Source: Massilia agilis (GTDB lineage Bacteria > Pseudomonadota > Gammaproteobacteria > Burkholderiales > Burkholderiaceae_D). From it: DNA of 64,000 nucleotides. Below are positions 43,005 through 51,764 of this stretch, piece by piece. The translations under genes and the position numbers were made by a program. The notes under the pieces are model-generated. The model did no database searches and was not told where the DNA came from. It worked only from the letters and a program-made list of their open reading frames with translations. Each line of letters starts with the position of its first letter. Position 1 is the first letter of the stretch. The stretch covers positions 1 to 64,000 of the forward strand of contig NZ_JANUHB010000007.1 of NCBI RefSeq assembly GCF_024756255.1, in the 5' to 3' direction.

Positions 43005-43112
43005 ATTGTGTCTGTGTCTGGATGACCTCGCCCCGTCAATACGGGCCCGGCGCGCAGGACGTGGGTGGCAGCAGGTAAAATAGCGGGCAGTCCGCTCTAC
43101 GAAAGCCGCCTC

Positions 43113-44162
43113 ATGTCCTCCATCGAAACCCCGCAAACGATCACCATCACCCGCCCAGACGACTGGCACCTGCACCTGCGCGACGGCGCGCACCTGGCCA
43201 GCGTGGTGCAGCACAGCGCGCGCCAGTTCGCCCGCGCCATCGTGATGCCGAACCTGAAGCCGCCCGTCACCACCGTGGCCGCCGCCACCGCCTACCGCGA
43301 GCGCATCGTGGCCGCGCTGCCGCCGGGGCTCAAGTTCGAGCCCTTGATGACGCTGTACCTGACCGATAACACCGATCCGGACGAGATCCGCCGCGCGCAG
43401 GACACCGACTTCATCCACGCGGTGAAGCTGTACCCGGCGGGTGCGACCACCAACTCGGCCGCCGGGGTGACCGACCTGAAGAAGTGCTACAAGACGCTCG
43501 AAGCGATGCAGGAAGTGGAAATGCCGCTGCTGGTGCATGGCGAGGTGACCGACGGCGACATCGACCTGTTCGACCGCGAGGCCGTGTTCATCGAGCGCGT
43601 GATGCGCCCGCTGCGACGCGACCTGCCGGAACTGAAGATCGTGTTCGAACACATCACCACCAAGGACGCGGCGCAGTACGTGGCTGAGGCCGAAGGCCCG
43701 ATCGGCGCGACCATCACCGCCCACCACCTGCTCTACAACCGCAACGAGATTTTCCGCGGCGGCATTCGCCCGCACTACTACTGCCTGCCCGTGCTCAAGC
43801 GCGAAGAGCACCGCCTGGCGCTGCTCACGGCCGCCACCAGCGGCGACGAGCGCTTCTTCCTTGGCACCGACTCGGCGCCGCACGCAATCGGCGCGAAGGA
43901 AACCTCGTGCGGCTGCGCCGGCTGCTACACCGCATTGCATGCGATGGAGCTGTACGCCACCGCGTTCGAGCAGGCGGGCGCGCTCGACAAGCTCGAAGCG
44001 TTCGCCAGCCTGAACGGCCCGGCCTTCTACGGCCTGCCGGTCAATGAAGGCACGATGACGCTCAAGCGCGAGCCGTGGACGCTGCCCGCCACCGTGCCGT
44101 TCGGCGAATCGCAGCTGGTGCCGCTGAACGCCGGCGAGCAGGTCAACTGGAAGATGCTGTAA
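43113..44162 (+). CDS. pyrC: Dihydroorotase (class II, PyrC)
   Basis: This 349-residue enzyme closes carbamoyl-aspartate to dihydroorotate in pyrimidine synthesis. Zinc ligands are seen in DDWHLHLRDG near residue 15, the carboxylated Lys in FIHAVKLYPAGATTNS, and His in LLVHGEVTD and IVFEHITTKD. The catalytic Asp lies in FLGTDSAPH. I use ATG 43113 (MSSIETPQTITITRP); the frame opens earlier at 43065. It is upstream of the DUF3025 gene by 6 bases, so the two are cotranscribed. Confidence 0.93.
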   Translation: MSSIETPQTITITRPDDWHLHLRDGAHLASVVQHSARQFARAIVMPNLKPPVTTVAAATAYRERIVAALPPGLKFEPLMTLYLTDNTDPDEIRRAQDTDFIHAVKLYPAGATTNSAAGVTDLKKCYKTLEAMQEVEMPLLVHGEVTDGDIDLFDREAVFIERVMRPLRRDLPELKIVFEHITTKDAAQYVAEAEGPIGATITAHHLLYNRNEIFRGGIRPHYYCLPVLKREEHRLALLTAATSGDERFFLGTDSAPHAIGAKETSCGCAGCYTALHAMELYATAFEQAGALDKLEAFASLNGPAFYGLPVNEGTMTLKREPWTLPATVPFGESQLVPLNAGEQVNWKML

Positions 44163-44168
44163 CGGGCC

Positions 44169-44960
44169 ATGCTGTCGCAAATCGACTGGTCGCGGCCGTG
44201 GCTCGATTCGGTGCGGCCGGCGTTCGCGCAGGTGCACTTGGCGGGCGACGAGTTCATTGAAGCGTTCAACGCCAGCGCTGCGGCGCTGGGGCTCGTCAAC
44301 CACCGCGGCCAGCCGATCCGTTTCGTGCCGCAGGCCGCGCTGCCGGAAGGGACGGCTTACGAGGAGCACATCGGCGCCACCGGCTGCGTGCCCACGCGCG
44401 ACAACCTGCATGACTTCTTCAACGCCCTGGTGTGGCAGACCTTCCCGCTCATCAAGCGCGAGCTCAACGCGCTGCAGGCGGCGCAGATCGCGCAGGCCGG
44501 CGTGGGCAAATCGCGCGGCCCGGCGCGCGACGCGGCCACCATCTTCGACGAGAACGCGGCGCTGCTCGTGGTGCGCGATTCGGACGAGGGCAGGGAGCTG
44601 GTCGGGCTGCTGCGTGCGCACCAGTGGCATGCAGCACTGTTCGAGCGCCGTGCCATGTTCGGGCGCGACGCGCAGGTATGGTCGTTCGGCCACGCGCTGA
44701 TGGAAAAGCTGGTGGCGCCACGCAAGGCGATCACGGCGCATACTCGCGTCGTGGTGGCGGACGATGCCTATTTCGCGCTGCCCGCACACGAGCAGCGCGG
44801 CTGGATCGACTTGCGTGTCGCGGCCGAACTCAGGGAAGATGGGCTGGACAATTCCTGCTTCACGCCGCTGCCGGTCCTCGGCGTGCCGCGCTGGTGGCCG
44901 GACCAGGATGAGGCGTTCTACGCGGACGCGAGCGTGTTCCGGCCCAAGCGGAACATTTGA
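44169..44960 (+). CDS. DUF3025 domain protein
   Basis: This 263-residue soluble protein matches the uncharacterised DUF3025 family common in Burkholderiales. Conserved-looking blocks are EEHIGATGCVPTRDNLHDFF and NALVWQTFPLIKRELN, then ENAALLV and FTPLPVLGVPRWWPDQD near the C-terminus. No catalytic site or membrane segment is clear. It follows pyrC by 6 bases and precedes the Gfo/Idh/MocA gene. Confidence 0.82.
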   Translation: MLSQIDWSRPWLDSVRPAFAQVHLAGDEFIEAFNASAAALGLVNHRGQPIRFVPQAALPEGTAYEEHIGATGCVPTRDNLHDFFNALVWQTFPLIKRELNALQAAQIAQAGVGKSRGPARDAATIFDENAALLVVRDSDEGRELVGLLRAHQWHAALFERRAMFGRDAQVWSFGHALMEKLVAPRKAITAHTRVVVADDAYFALPAHEQRGWIDLRVAAELREDGLDNSCFTPLPVLGVPRWWPDQDEAFYADASVFRPKRNI

Positions 44961-44971
44961 TGGGAGAGCCC

Positions 44972-45970
44972 ATGAGCGACAAGGTACGCTGGGGGATTAT
45001 CGGCACCGGCAAGATCGCGCGCGCGTTCGCCAGCGCGCTCAAGGATACGCCCGGCGCGGTGCTCACTGCCGTCGCATCGCGCACGCTGGAGTCGGCGCAG
45101 CGCTTTGCGGCCGAATTCGAGATTGAATGGGCATACGGCGCATACCAGGACCTGGCTGATTCGACGGACGTGGACCTGGTGTACATCGCCACGCCCCACA
45201 CCATGCACGCCCAAAACGCACTGATGGCGCTTAACGGCGGCAAGGGCGTATTGTGCGAGAAGCCGTTTGCGATGAACCTGCGCGAAGCGGAGCAGGTGGT
45301 GGCGCTGGCGCGTTCGAAGAAGCTGTTTTTGATGGAAGCGATGTGGACGCGCTTCTTGCCCGCGATGGCCGAGGTGCGGCGCATTATCGCGTCCGGCGAG
45401 ATCGGCGCCCCGCACCAGGTCTTTGCCGATTTTGGCTTCAAGGCCGACTTCGGCCCCGAGCACCGCGCCTTCAATCCGGCGCTGGGCGGCGGCGCGCTGC
45501 TGGACCTTGGCATTTATCCGCTGTCGGTGGCGGCTGCGCTGCTGGGGCCAGTCGAGTCGGTACGGGCGCAGGCCGAGTTCGGCGCCACCGGCGTCGATGT
45601 GCAGACCGGATTCACGCTCAGGCACCGGGGCGGCGGCATGTCCGTATGCGCCTGCTCGCTGCTGGCGCGCGCGCCCGGTGAGCTGACGGTGGCGGGGGAA
45701 CGCGGGCACGTGCGCATGAACACCATGTTCTACAAGGCGCAATCGCTGAGCGTCGTGCTCGATGACGGCAGTGCGCGCACCGTGCACACGCCGTTCATCG
45801 GCAACGGCTACGTACACGAGGCGATCGAGGCACAGCGCTGCTTTCTGGCCGGGCAGATCGAAAGCCCGGGCATGACGCATGATGAGACGCTGTCGCTGAT
45901 GGCGGTCATGGACGAGATCCGGCGCCAGATCGGGTTGTCCTATTCGTCCGACCAGCCGGAATCACCGTAG
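44972..45970 (+). CDS. Gfo/Idh/MocA-family NAD(P)-dependent oxidoreductase
   Basis: This 332-residue enzyme has the Rossmann motif WGIIGTGKIARAFASAL near residue 8 and the family motif CEKPFAMN with the active-site Lys near 100. The C-terminal domain includes GGGALLDLGIYPLSVAA. Members act on sugars, inositols or dihydrodiols. ATG 44972 has GGGAG upstream; in-frame TTG and ATG at 44957/44960 are alternatives. Its TAG stop is the first TAG of a family 2 repeat. Confidence 0.87.
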   Translation: MSDKVRWGIIGTGKIARAFASALKDTPGAVLTAVASRTLESAQRFAAEFEIEWAYGAYQDLADSTDVDLVYIATPHTMHAQNALMALNGGKGVLCEKPFAMNLREAEQVVALARSKKLFLMEAMWTRFLPAMAEVRRIIASGEIGAPHQVFADFGFKADFGPEHRAFNPALGGGALLDLGIYPLSVAAALLGPVESVRAQAEFGATGVDVQTGFTLRHRGGGMSVCACSLLARAPGELTVAGERGHVRMNTMFYKAQSLSVVLDDGSARTVHTPFIGNGYVHEAIEAQRCFLAGQIESPGMTHDETLSLMAVMDEIRRQIGLSYSSDQPESP

Positions 45971-45999
45971 GGTGGGCGGGAAACCCGCCCACCCTACGG
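45965..45999. repeat. Family 2 palindrome, short copy 5
   Basis: CCGTAGGGTGGGCGGG-AAA-CCCGCCCACCCTACGG is a nearly continuous perfect hairpin without the usual centre. It supplies the stop codon of the preceding gene and could act as a terminator. Confidence 0.8.
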
Positions 46000-46124
46000 A
46001 TGTAACCGTTTGCATGCAACGTAAGCAAATGTAAATCGCGTCAACAGCCGAGGCAGGCGATCCGTTTTTGGCTCAGTAGCACGCAAATCGTGCACTACCT
46101 GATAAACCACAAAGGACCACCGCC

Positions 46125-46394
46125 ATGAAAAAAGTTATCGCTACCCTGATCGCCGGCCTGTTCGCAACCGCTGCATTCGCGCAGACCCCGGCTGCCGCTC
46201 CGGCCGCACCGGTGCAGAAGACCGAAGCCGCCGCACCGGCAACGGATGCGAAAGCGACGACCGACACCACCAAGGTCGCCAAGGCCGAGCCGAAGCACAA
46301 GAAAGCCAAGGCTCACAAAAAGGTGGCCAAGAAGGCTGAAGCAGCAACCGACACCGGCGCTGCCAAGACCGAGCCGGCTGCCGCTGCCAAGTAA
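46125..46394 (+). CDS. Small Ala/Lys-rich exported protein
   Basis: This 89-residue protein has a signal peptide at residues 1-19 (MKKVIATLIAGLFATAAFA). The mature part is Ala, Pro, Thr and Lys rich with the basic stretch KHKKAKAHKKVAKKAE near residues 57-72, like acid-shock (Asr-type) or histone H1-like tails. It has no fixed fold by eye. A ribosome site (AAAGGA) precedes ATG. It stands alone between repeats. The role is unknown; charge buffering or surface binding are possibilities. Confidence 0.75.
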   Translation: MKKVIATLIAGLFATAAFAQTPAAAPAAPVQKTEAAAPATDAKATTDTTKVAKAEPKHKKAKAHKKVAKKAEAATDTGAAKTEPAAAAK

Positions 46395-46457
46395 TCGGTA
46401 GCGCGGCGATCCAACGGAAACGTTCGGATCGTCTGCGCCAAGTGTTGAGTCTTGAAC

Positions 46458-46537
46458 CGTCGTCCCCGCGCAGGCGGGGACCCATAGACAGCGTGTAAGC
46501 ACGCTCAGCATGGGTCCCCGCCTGCGCGGGGACGACG
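46458..46537. repeat. Family 1 intergenic palindrome, copy 6
   Basis: CGTCGTCCCCGCGCAGGCGG and complement flank CATAGACAGCGT...CGCTCAGCATGG. It lies between the small exported protein gene and recG, which converge. Confidence 0.8.
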
Positions 46538-46623
46538 TGCTCATGTCAACGCTCGAAATTCACAGCTCCACTCGGCGAGCCCCGCGTTCGAGCACGTCTT
46601 ATCGCAGCCCGCGGCGGTCGACA

Positions 46624-48684
46624 CTAAACCTTCAGGAATTCCTCGCGCCCGCCGAGCCAGCGCTCGAGGTGCGCGTCCACGGTAAAGCGGTACGGTCCGT
46701 GCTCTTCCTGCAGCAGGTGCTGCGCCACGTCGCGCGCCTGTTCGACGATCCACTGGTCTGTCTCCAGGTTCGCAAAGCGCAGCATCGCCTGCCCGGACTG
46801 GCGCGCGCCAAGGAACTCACCGGGGCCGCGGATCTCCAGGTCGCGCCGCGCGATCTCGAAGCCGTCGGTGGTCTCGCGCATCGTCATCAGGCGTTCCTTG
46901 GCCACCGGGCCAAGCGGGCTTTGGTAAAGCAGCAGGCACACGCTGGCCGCTGACCCGCGACCCACGCGCCCGCGCAGTTGGTGCAGCTGCGACAGGCCAA
47001 AGCGTTCCGCGTGCTCGATCACCATCAACGAGGCGTTCGGCACGTCCACGCCCACCTCGATGACGGTGGTGGCCACCAGCACATGCACCTGGCCCGCCGC
47101 GAAGGCGTCCATCACCTCCTGCTTTTCGGCGGGCTTGAGCCGTCCGTGGACCAGGCCCACCTTCAGGTCGGGCAGGGCTTCGGCCAGCGTCTCGTAGGTT
47201 TCGGTCGCAGTCTGCAGTTGCAGCGCTTCCGATTCCTCGATCAGCGGGCAGACCCAGTACACCTGCCGGCCTTCCAGCGCGGCCGCGTGCACGCGCTCGA
47301 TCACTTCGTCGCGCCGGTTCTGGTCGATGGCACGCGTGACAATGGGGCTGCGGCCGGGCGGGAGCTCGTCGATCACCGATACCTCAAGGTCGGCGTAATA
47401 GGTCATCGCCAGCGTGCGCGGGATCGGGGTGGCGGACATCATCAACTGGTGCGGCACCTCGCTGCCCGCGCCCTTGTTGCGCAAGGTGAGGCGCTGGCCC
47501 ACGCCAAACCGGTGCTGCTCGTCCACGATGACCAGGCCCAGTTTGGCGAAATTGACCGTGTCCTGGATCAGCGCATGCGTGCCGATGGCCAGCTGCGCCT
47601 CGCCCGACTCCACCATTGCGACCGCCGCTTCCTTTTCCTTTTTCTTCAGGCTGCCGGTCAGCCACGCAACCTTCACGCCGAGCGGCTCCATCCACGCCGC
47701 GATCTTGCGGAAGTGCTGCTCGGCCAGGATCTCGGTCGGTGCCATCAGCGCGGCCTGGTAACCGCTGTCGATGGCCTGCGCCGCGGCCAGCGCTGCCACC
47801 ACGGTCTTGCCGCTGCCGACGTCGCCCTGCAGCAGCCGCTGCATGGGAAAGCCTTCGCGCAGGTCGGCGCGGATCTCGCGCACCACGCGCTGCTGGGCAC
47901 CGGTAAGTTGGAACGACAGGGCCGCCAGGAACGCGTCGGACAGCGCGCCCACCGCGCGCAGCTGGGGTGCGCCCTTGTCGCGCCGCGCGCGCTGGGCGCG
48001 CTTGAGCGAGAGCTGCTGCGCCAGCAGCTCGTCGAACTTCATCCGTACCCACGCGGGATGGGTGCGCTCGGTCAGCGCGTGCTCGTCCACGTCGGTGGGC
48101 GGGTAGTGCAGCAGCTTGATCGACGGTTCAAAATCGGACAGCTGCAGCTGCGCCCTGAGCGCCTGCGGCAGCGTGTCGCGCCAGTCCACGCGCTTCATCG
48201 CGTCGGCAATCGCGCGGCGCAGGATGGCCTGCGACAGCCCTTCACCCGAGGGGTACACGGGCGTGAGCGATGTGGGCAGCGGCGCGCCTTCGTTGACCAC
48301 CTTGTAGGCCGGGTGCACCATCTCGGCGCCAAAGAAGCCGTGCTTGAGGTCGCCGCGCGCACGCACGCGCGTGCCCTCGGCCAGCTGCTTGACCTGGCTG
48401 CCGTAGAAGTTCATGAAACGCAGGAGCACTTCGCCGGTGTCGTCCGAGATCGTCACCAGCAGCTGGCGCCGCGGCTTGAACGCGATTTCGTTCTTGACCA
48501 CCACGCCCTCGACCTGCCAGGTCTGGCCGCCGCGCATGCAGGCTTCGCGGATCGTGACGACTTTCGTTTCGTCCTCGTAGCGCATGGGCAGGTGCAGTAC
48601 CAGGTCCATGTCCGAGCGCAGCCCCAGCTTGGCGAGCTTGGCTTCGATCTGGGCCGTGGTGGCTTTCGGTTTGGGTGCGGGCAT
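46624..48684 (-). CDS. recG: ATP-dependent DNA helicase RecG
   Basis: This 686-residue helicase reverses stalled replication forks and processes Holliday junctions. Seen: the wedge/OB domain in the N-terminal third, Walker A LLQGDVGSGKTVVAALAA near residue 310, DEQHRFGVGQR (DExH box), the motif MSATPIPRTLAMTYY and the C-terminal TVIEVGVDVPNA with HQLRGRVGRGS. Start ATG 48684 (MPAPKPKATTAQ) is chosen; the frame stays open to 48771 but there it reads a family 1 repeat. It is divergent from queA. Confidence 0.94.
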   Translation of the reverse strand: MPAPKPKATTAQIEAKLAKLGLRSDMDLVLHLPMRYEDETKVVTIREACMRGGQTWQVEGVVVKNEIAFKPRRQLLVTISDDTGEVLLRFMNFYGSQVKQLAEGTRVRARGDLKHGFFGAEMVHPAYKVVNEGAPLPTSLTPVYPSGEGLSQAILRRAIADAMKRVDWRDTLPQALRAQLQLSDFEPSIKLLHYPPTDVDEHALTERTHPAWVRMKFDELLAQQLSLKRAQRARRDKGAPQLRAVGALSDAFLAALSFQLTGAQQRVVREIRADLREGFPMQRLLQGDVGSGKTVVAALAAAQAIDSGYQAALMAPTEILAEQHFRKIAAWMEPLGVKVAWLTGSLKKKEKEAAVAMVESGEAQLAIGTHALIQDTVNFAKLGLVIVDEQHRFGVGQRLTLRNKGAGSEVPHQLMMSATPIPRTLAMTYYADLEVSVIDELPPGRSPIVTRAIDQNRRDEVIERVHAAALEGRQVYWVCPLIEESEALQLQTATETYETLAEALPDLKVGLVHGRLKPAEKQEVMDAFAAGQVHVLVATTVIEVGVDVPNASLMVIEHAERFGLSQLHQLRGRVGRGSAASVCLLLYQSPLGPVAKERLMTMRETTDGFEIARRDLEIRGPGEFLGARQSGQAMLRFANLETDQWIVEQARDVAQHLLQEEHGPYRFTVDAHLERWLGGREEFLKV

Positions 48685-48717
48685 ATGTTGCGGGTTCAAG
48701 TTGCCGCCCGCCTGCGC

Positions 48718-48797
48718 CGTCATCCCGGCGAAGGCCGGGATCCATACGTCGCGTGCGCGGACGCTCAGCATGGGTCCCGGCTTCCGCCGGGATGACG
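48718..48797. repeat. Family 1 intergenic palindrome, copy 7
   Basis: CGTCATCCCGGCGAAGGCCG and CCGCCGGGATGACG flank the centre. It lies between the divergent recG and queA genes, so here it cannot serve as a terminator for either. Confidence 0.75.
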
Positions 48798-48902
48798 GTG
48801 CGGCGATTTGGCGTGCGCTGGCGTAGAATAGAGGGTTCGCCCGAAACGCTACAGGCCCGTATTGTACGGGTGTCAGCGCTGATTGTTCCAGAAATGACCA
48901 GA

Positions 48903-49928
48903 ATGTACACGCTCTCCGATTTCGATTTCAACCTGCCGCCCGAGCGGATCGCGCAGTTCCCGCTGCCCGACCGTAGCGCCTCGCGCCTGCTGCAGCTCGA
49001 TGGCGAGCAGATCACCGACCGCCATTTCGCCGACATCGTCGACCAACTCCAGCCGGGCGACCTGCTGGTGATGAACAACACGCGCGTGCTCAAGGCGCGT
49101 TTTTTCGGCGTCAAGGAAACCGGCGGCCAGGTCGAGGTGCTGGTCGAGCGCGTAGTGGACCCGCGCACGGTGCTGGCGCAAGTGCGCGCGTCCAAGTCGC
49201 CCAAGCCGGGGACGAAGATCCGCCTGGCGGACGCATTCGACGTCACCACCGGCGAGCGCTCCGGCGAGTTCTTCACCCTGATTTTCGATGCCGACGTGTT
49301 CGACCTGATCGAGGCGCATGGCAGCCTGCCGCTGCCGCCCTACATCGACCACAGCGCGAGCGAGTTCGACGAGCAGCGTTACCAGACCGTCTATTCCAAG
49401 GAGCCGGGCGCGGTCGCGGCCCCGACCGCCGGCCTGCACTTCGACCAGCCGCTGCTGGACAAGCTGGCCGCCAAGGGCGTCAAGCTGGCCTACGTAACGC
49501 TGCACGTGGGCGCGGGCACCTTCCAGCCGGTGCGGGTGGAGAACCTCTCCGAGCACAAGATGCACAGCGAGTGGTACACGATCCCGCAAGAGACCGTGGA
49601 CGCGGTGCGCGCCGCCAAAGCGGCAGGGCGCGACGTGGTTGCCGTGGGCACCACCAGCCTGCGCGCGCTGGAGTCGGCATCGCAGTCCGGCGAGCTCAAG
49701 GCCGGCAGCGACGACACGGCCCTGTTCATCACCCCCGGCTACAAGTTCAGGACCGTCACGCGCCTGATCACCAACTTCCACCTGCCAAAGTCCACGTTGA
49801 TGATGCTGGTGTCGGCCTTTGCCGGATATGAAGAGATCCGCAAGGCCTACGCGCACGCCATCGACCACGAATACCGGTTCTTCAGCTACGGCGACGCCAT
49901 GCTGCTGACCACCCAATCCCGATTTTAA
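48903..49928 (+). CDS. queA: S-adenosylmethionine:tRNA ribosyltransferase-isomerase QueA
   Basis: This 341-residue enzyme makes epoxyqueuosine in tRNA from the preQ1 base. Seen: start DFDFNLPPERIAQFPLPDRS, LLVMNNTRVLKARFFG, EPGAVAAPTAGLHF, LHVGAGTFQPVRVE and NFHLPKSTLMMLVSAF. ATG 48903 gives the normal start; ATG 48894 is three residues earlier. It lies 2 bases before tgt, the usual queA-tgt-yajC-secDF order. Confidence 0.93.
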   Translation: MYTLSDFDFNLPPERIAQFPLPDRSASRLLQLDGEQITDRHFADIVDQLQPGDLLVMNNTRVLKARFFGVKETGGQVEVLVERVVDPRTVLAQVRASKSPKPGTKIRLADAFDVTTGERSGEFFTLIFDADVFDLIEAHGSLPLPPYIDHSASEFDEQRYQTVYSKEPGAVAAPTAGLHFDQPLLDKLAAKGVKLAYVTLHVGAGTFQPVRVENLSEHKMHSEWYTIPQETVDAVRAAKAAGRDVVAVGTTSLRALESASQSGELKAGSDDTALFITPGYKFRTVTRLITNFHLPKSTLMMLVSAFAGYEEIRKAYAHAIDHEYRFFSYGDAMLLTTQSRF

Positions 49929-49930
49929 GC

Positions 49931-51070
49931 ATGCTCGAATTTACCCTTCTCAAGAAAGACACCAGCGGCCTGTCGCACGCGCGCCGCGGTCGCCTCAAGC
50001 TCAACCACGGCACGATCGAAACGCCGATCTTCATGCCGGTCGGGACCTATGGCTCGGTCAAGGCGATGTCGCCCGTCGAGCTGAAGGAAGTGGGCTCGCA
50101 GATCATCCTGGGTAACACCTTCCACCTGTGGCTGCGCCCGGGCACCGAGGTGCTGGACAAGTTCGGCGGCCTGCATGGCTTCATGGGCTGGAACGGACCG
50201 ATCCTGACCGACTCGGGCGGCTTCCAGGTGTTTTCGCTGGGCGCGATGCGCAAGATTACGGAAGAAGGCGTCAAGTTCGCGTCGCCCATCGACGGCTCGC
50301 GCCAGTTCCTGTCGCCGGAAGTGTCGATGCAGATCCAGCGCTCGCTGAACTCCGACATCGTGATGCAGTTCGACGAGTGCACGCCGTACGAAATCGACGG
50401 CCGCCCGGCCACGGCCGAGGAAGCGGCGAAGTCGATGCGCATGTCGCTGCGCTGGGCCCAGCGCTCGATGAACGAGTTCAATCGCGGCGAGAACCCGAAC
50501 GCGCTGTTCGGCATCGTCCAGGGCGGCATGTACGAGCGCCTGCGCGACGAATCGCTGGCCGGGCTGGAAGAGATCGACTTCCCGGGCCTGGCCATCGGCG
50601 GCCTGTCGGTGGGCGAGCCGAAGGAGGATATGCAGCGCATCCTGTCCCACGTCGGCCCGCGCCTGCCGGCGGACAAGCCACACTACCTGATGGGCGTGGG
50701 CACGCCGGAAGACCTGGTCGAAGGCGTGGCCAATGGCGTGGACATGTTCGACTGCGTGATGCCAACCCGCAATGCGCGCAACGGCTGGCTGTTCACCCGC
50801 TTTGGCGACCTGAAGATCAAGAACGCGCGCTACAAGGACGACACGGCGCCGCTGGACGAGTCCTGCGATTGCTACACCTGCAAGAACTTCTCGCGGGCGT
50901 ATTTGCATCACCTGCACCGTTCGAAGGAGATCCTGGGGGCGCGGCTGAACACGATCCACAACCTGCACTATTACCTCAAGCTGATGCAGGAGATTCGCGA
51001 CGCGATTGACGAGGATCGGTTCCATGCGTTCCGGTTGCAGTTCAATGCGGACCGGGCACGGGGTGTTTGA
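49931..51070 (+). CDS. tgt: tRNA-guanine transglycosylase
   Basis: This 379-residue enzyme swaps guanine-34 for preQ1 in tRNAs with GUN anticodons. Seen: the nucleophile region in TDSGGFQVFSLG, SFDECTPY-like QFDECTPYEID, GGLSVGEPKEDM, and the zinc site DCYTCKNFSRAYLHHL. The length is normal. It acts just before QueA in queuosine synthesis and is cotranscribed with it. Confidence 0.95.
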   Translation: MLEFTLLKKDTSGLSHARRGRLKLNHGTIETPIFMPVGTYGSVKAMSPVELKEVGSQIILGNTFHLWLRPGTEVLDKFGGLHGFMGWNGPILTDSGGFQVFSLGAMRKITEEGVKFASPIDGSRQFLSPEVSMQIQRSLNSDIVMQFDECTPYEIDGRPATAEEAAKSMRMSLRWAQRSMNEFNRGENPNALFGIVQGGMYERLRDESLAGLEEIDFPGLAIGGLSVGEPKEDMQRILSHVGPRLPADKPHYLMGVGTPEDLVEGVANGVDMFDCVMPTRNARNGWLFTRFGDLKIKNARYKDDTAPLDESCDCYTCKNFSRAYLHHLHRSKEILGARLNTIHNLHYYLKLMQEIRDAIDEDRFHAFRLQFNADRARGV

Positions 51071-51374
51071 ACAACCCGTACCATTAACCAACGTCGTCCC
51101 GGCGCAGGCCGGGACCCATGCTGAGTATGCGGGCCTGCGGCGCTCCTCTTCCATTACACACGCTGTCTATGGATCCCGGCCTGCGCCGGGATGACGTTGG
51201 TTTGTGTTGAGGGCGATCCAGGCTACCAAGTTCCTGTCCCGCCTGTAGTTTTTAAGTCAACATCTTGCAATAGAGCATCTCCACCCCATATGGCCGGGAA
51301 TGGCCCGCGCGCAAATGGCCGGTGCTAGAATACAGCGCTATTTTTTCAATCTAACTATCACAATCGGAGTCCTT
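51071..51374. other. tgt-yajC gap holding a family 1 repeat and a promoter region
   Basis: 304 bases without a gene. The first part is family 1 copy 8 (51092-51196); the rest leads into the yajC ribosome site. No other gene was seen. Confidence 0.6.
51092..51196. repeat. Family 1 intergenic palindrome, copy 8
   Basis: CGTCGTCCCGGCGCAGGCCG and CGGCCTGCGCCGGGATGACG flank a centre with ACCCATGCTGAG and TCTATGGATCC. Confidence 0.8.
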
Positions 51375-51707
51375 GTGTTCATTTCCAACGCTTACGCGCA
51401 AACCACGGCAGCGGCCGAACCCGGCCTGATGGGCAACCTCACCACCTTCCTGCCGCTGATCCTGATGTTCGTGGTCATGTACTTCCTCATGATCCGTCCC
51501 CAGCAAAAGCGCCAGAAAGAACTCAAGGCCATGATGGACGCGCTGGCCAAAGGCGATGAAGTCGTCACCGCCGGCGGCATCATCGGCAAGGTCAGCAAGG
51601 TCAACGAAACCTACGTGACCATCGAAGTGGCGCCGAACACCGAAGTCGTCGTGCAGAAGAACGCGATCACGACGCTGCTGCCGAAAGGCACCCTGAAGTC
51701 CCTGTAA
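51375..51707 (+). CDS. yajC: Preprotein translocase subunit YajC
   Basis: This 110-residue membrane protein associates with SecDF and YidC. Seen: FLPLILMFVVMYFLMIRPQQ, KRQKEL and GDEVVTAGGIIGKV. I start at GTG 51375 (MFISNAYAQTTAAAEP) because CGGAG lies just upstream and the family starts there. The open frame runs back to 51300. It precedes secD by 57 bases. Confidence 0.93.
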   Translation: MFISNAYAQTTAAAEPGLMGNLTTFLPLILMFVVMYFLMIRPQQKRQKELKAMMDALAKGDEVVTAGGIIGKVSKVNETYVTIEVAPNTEVVVQKNAITTLLPKGTLKSL

Positions 51708-51764
51708 GCGTCCCTGGCGGCCCGCGCGGCCGCCCGGCAGCCCAACATAGAACGCTGGAACACC

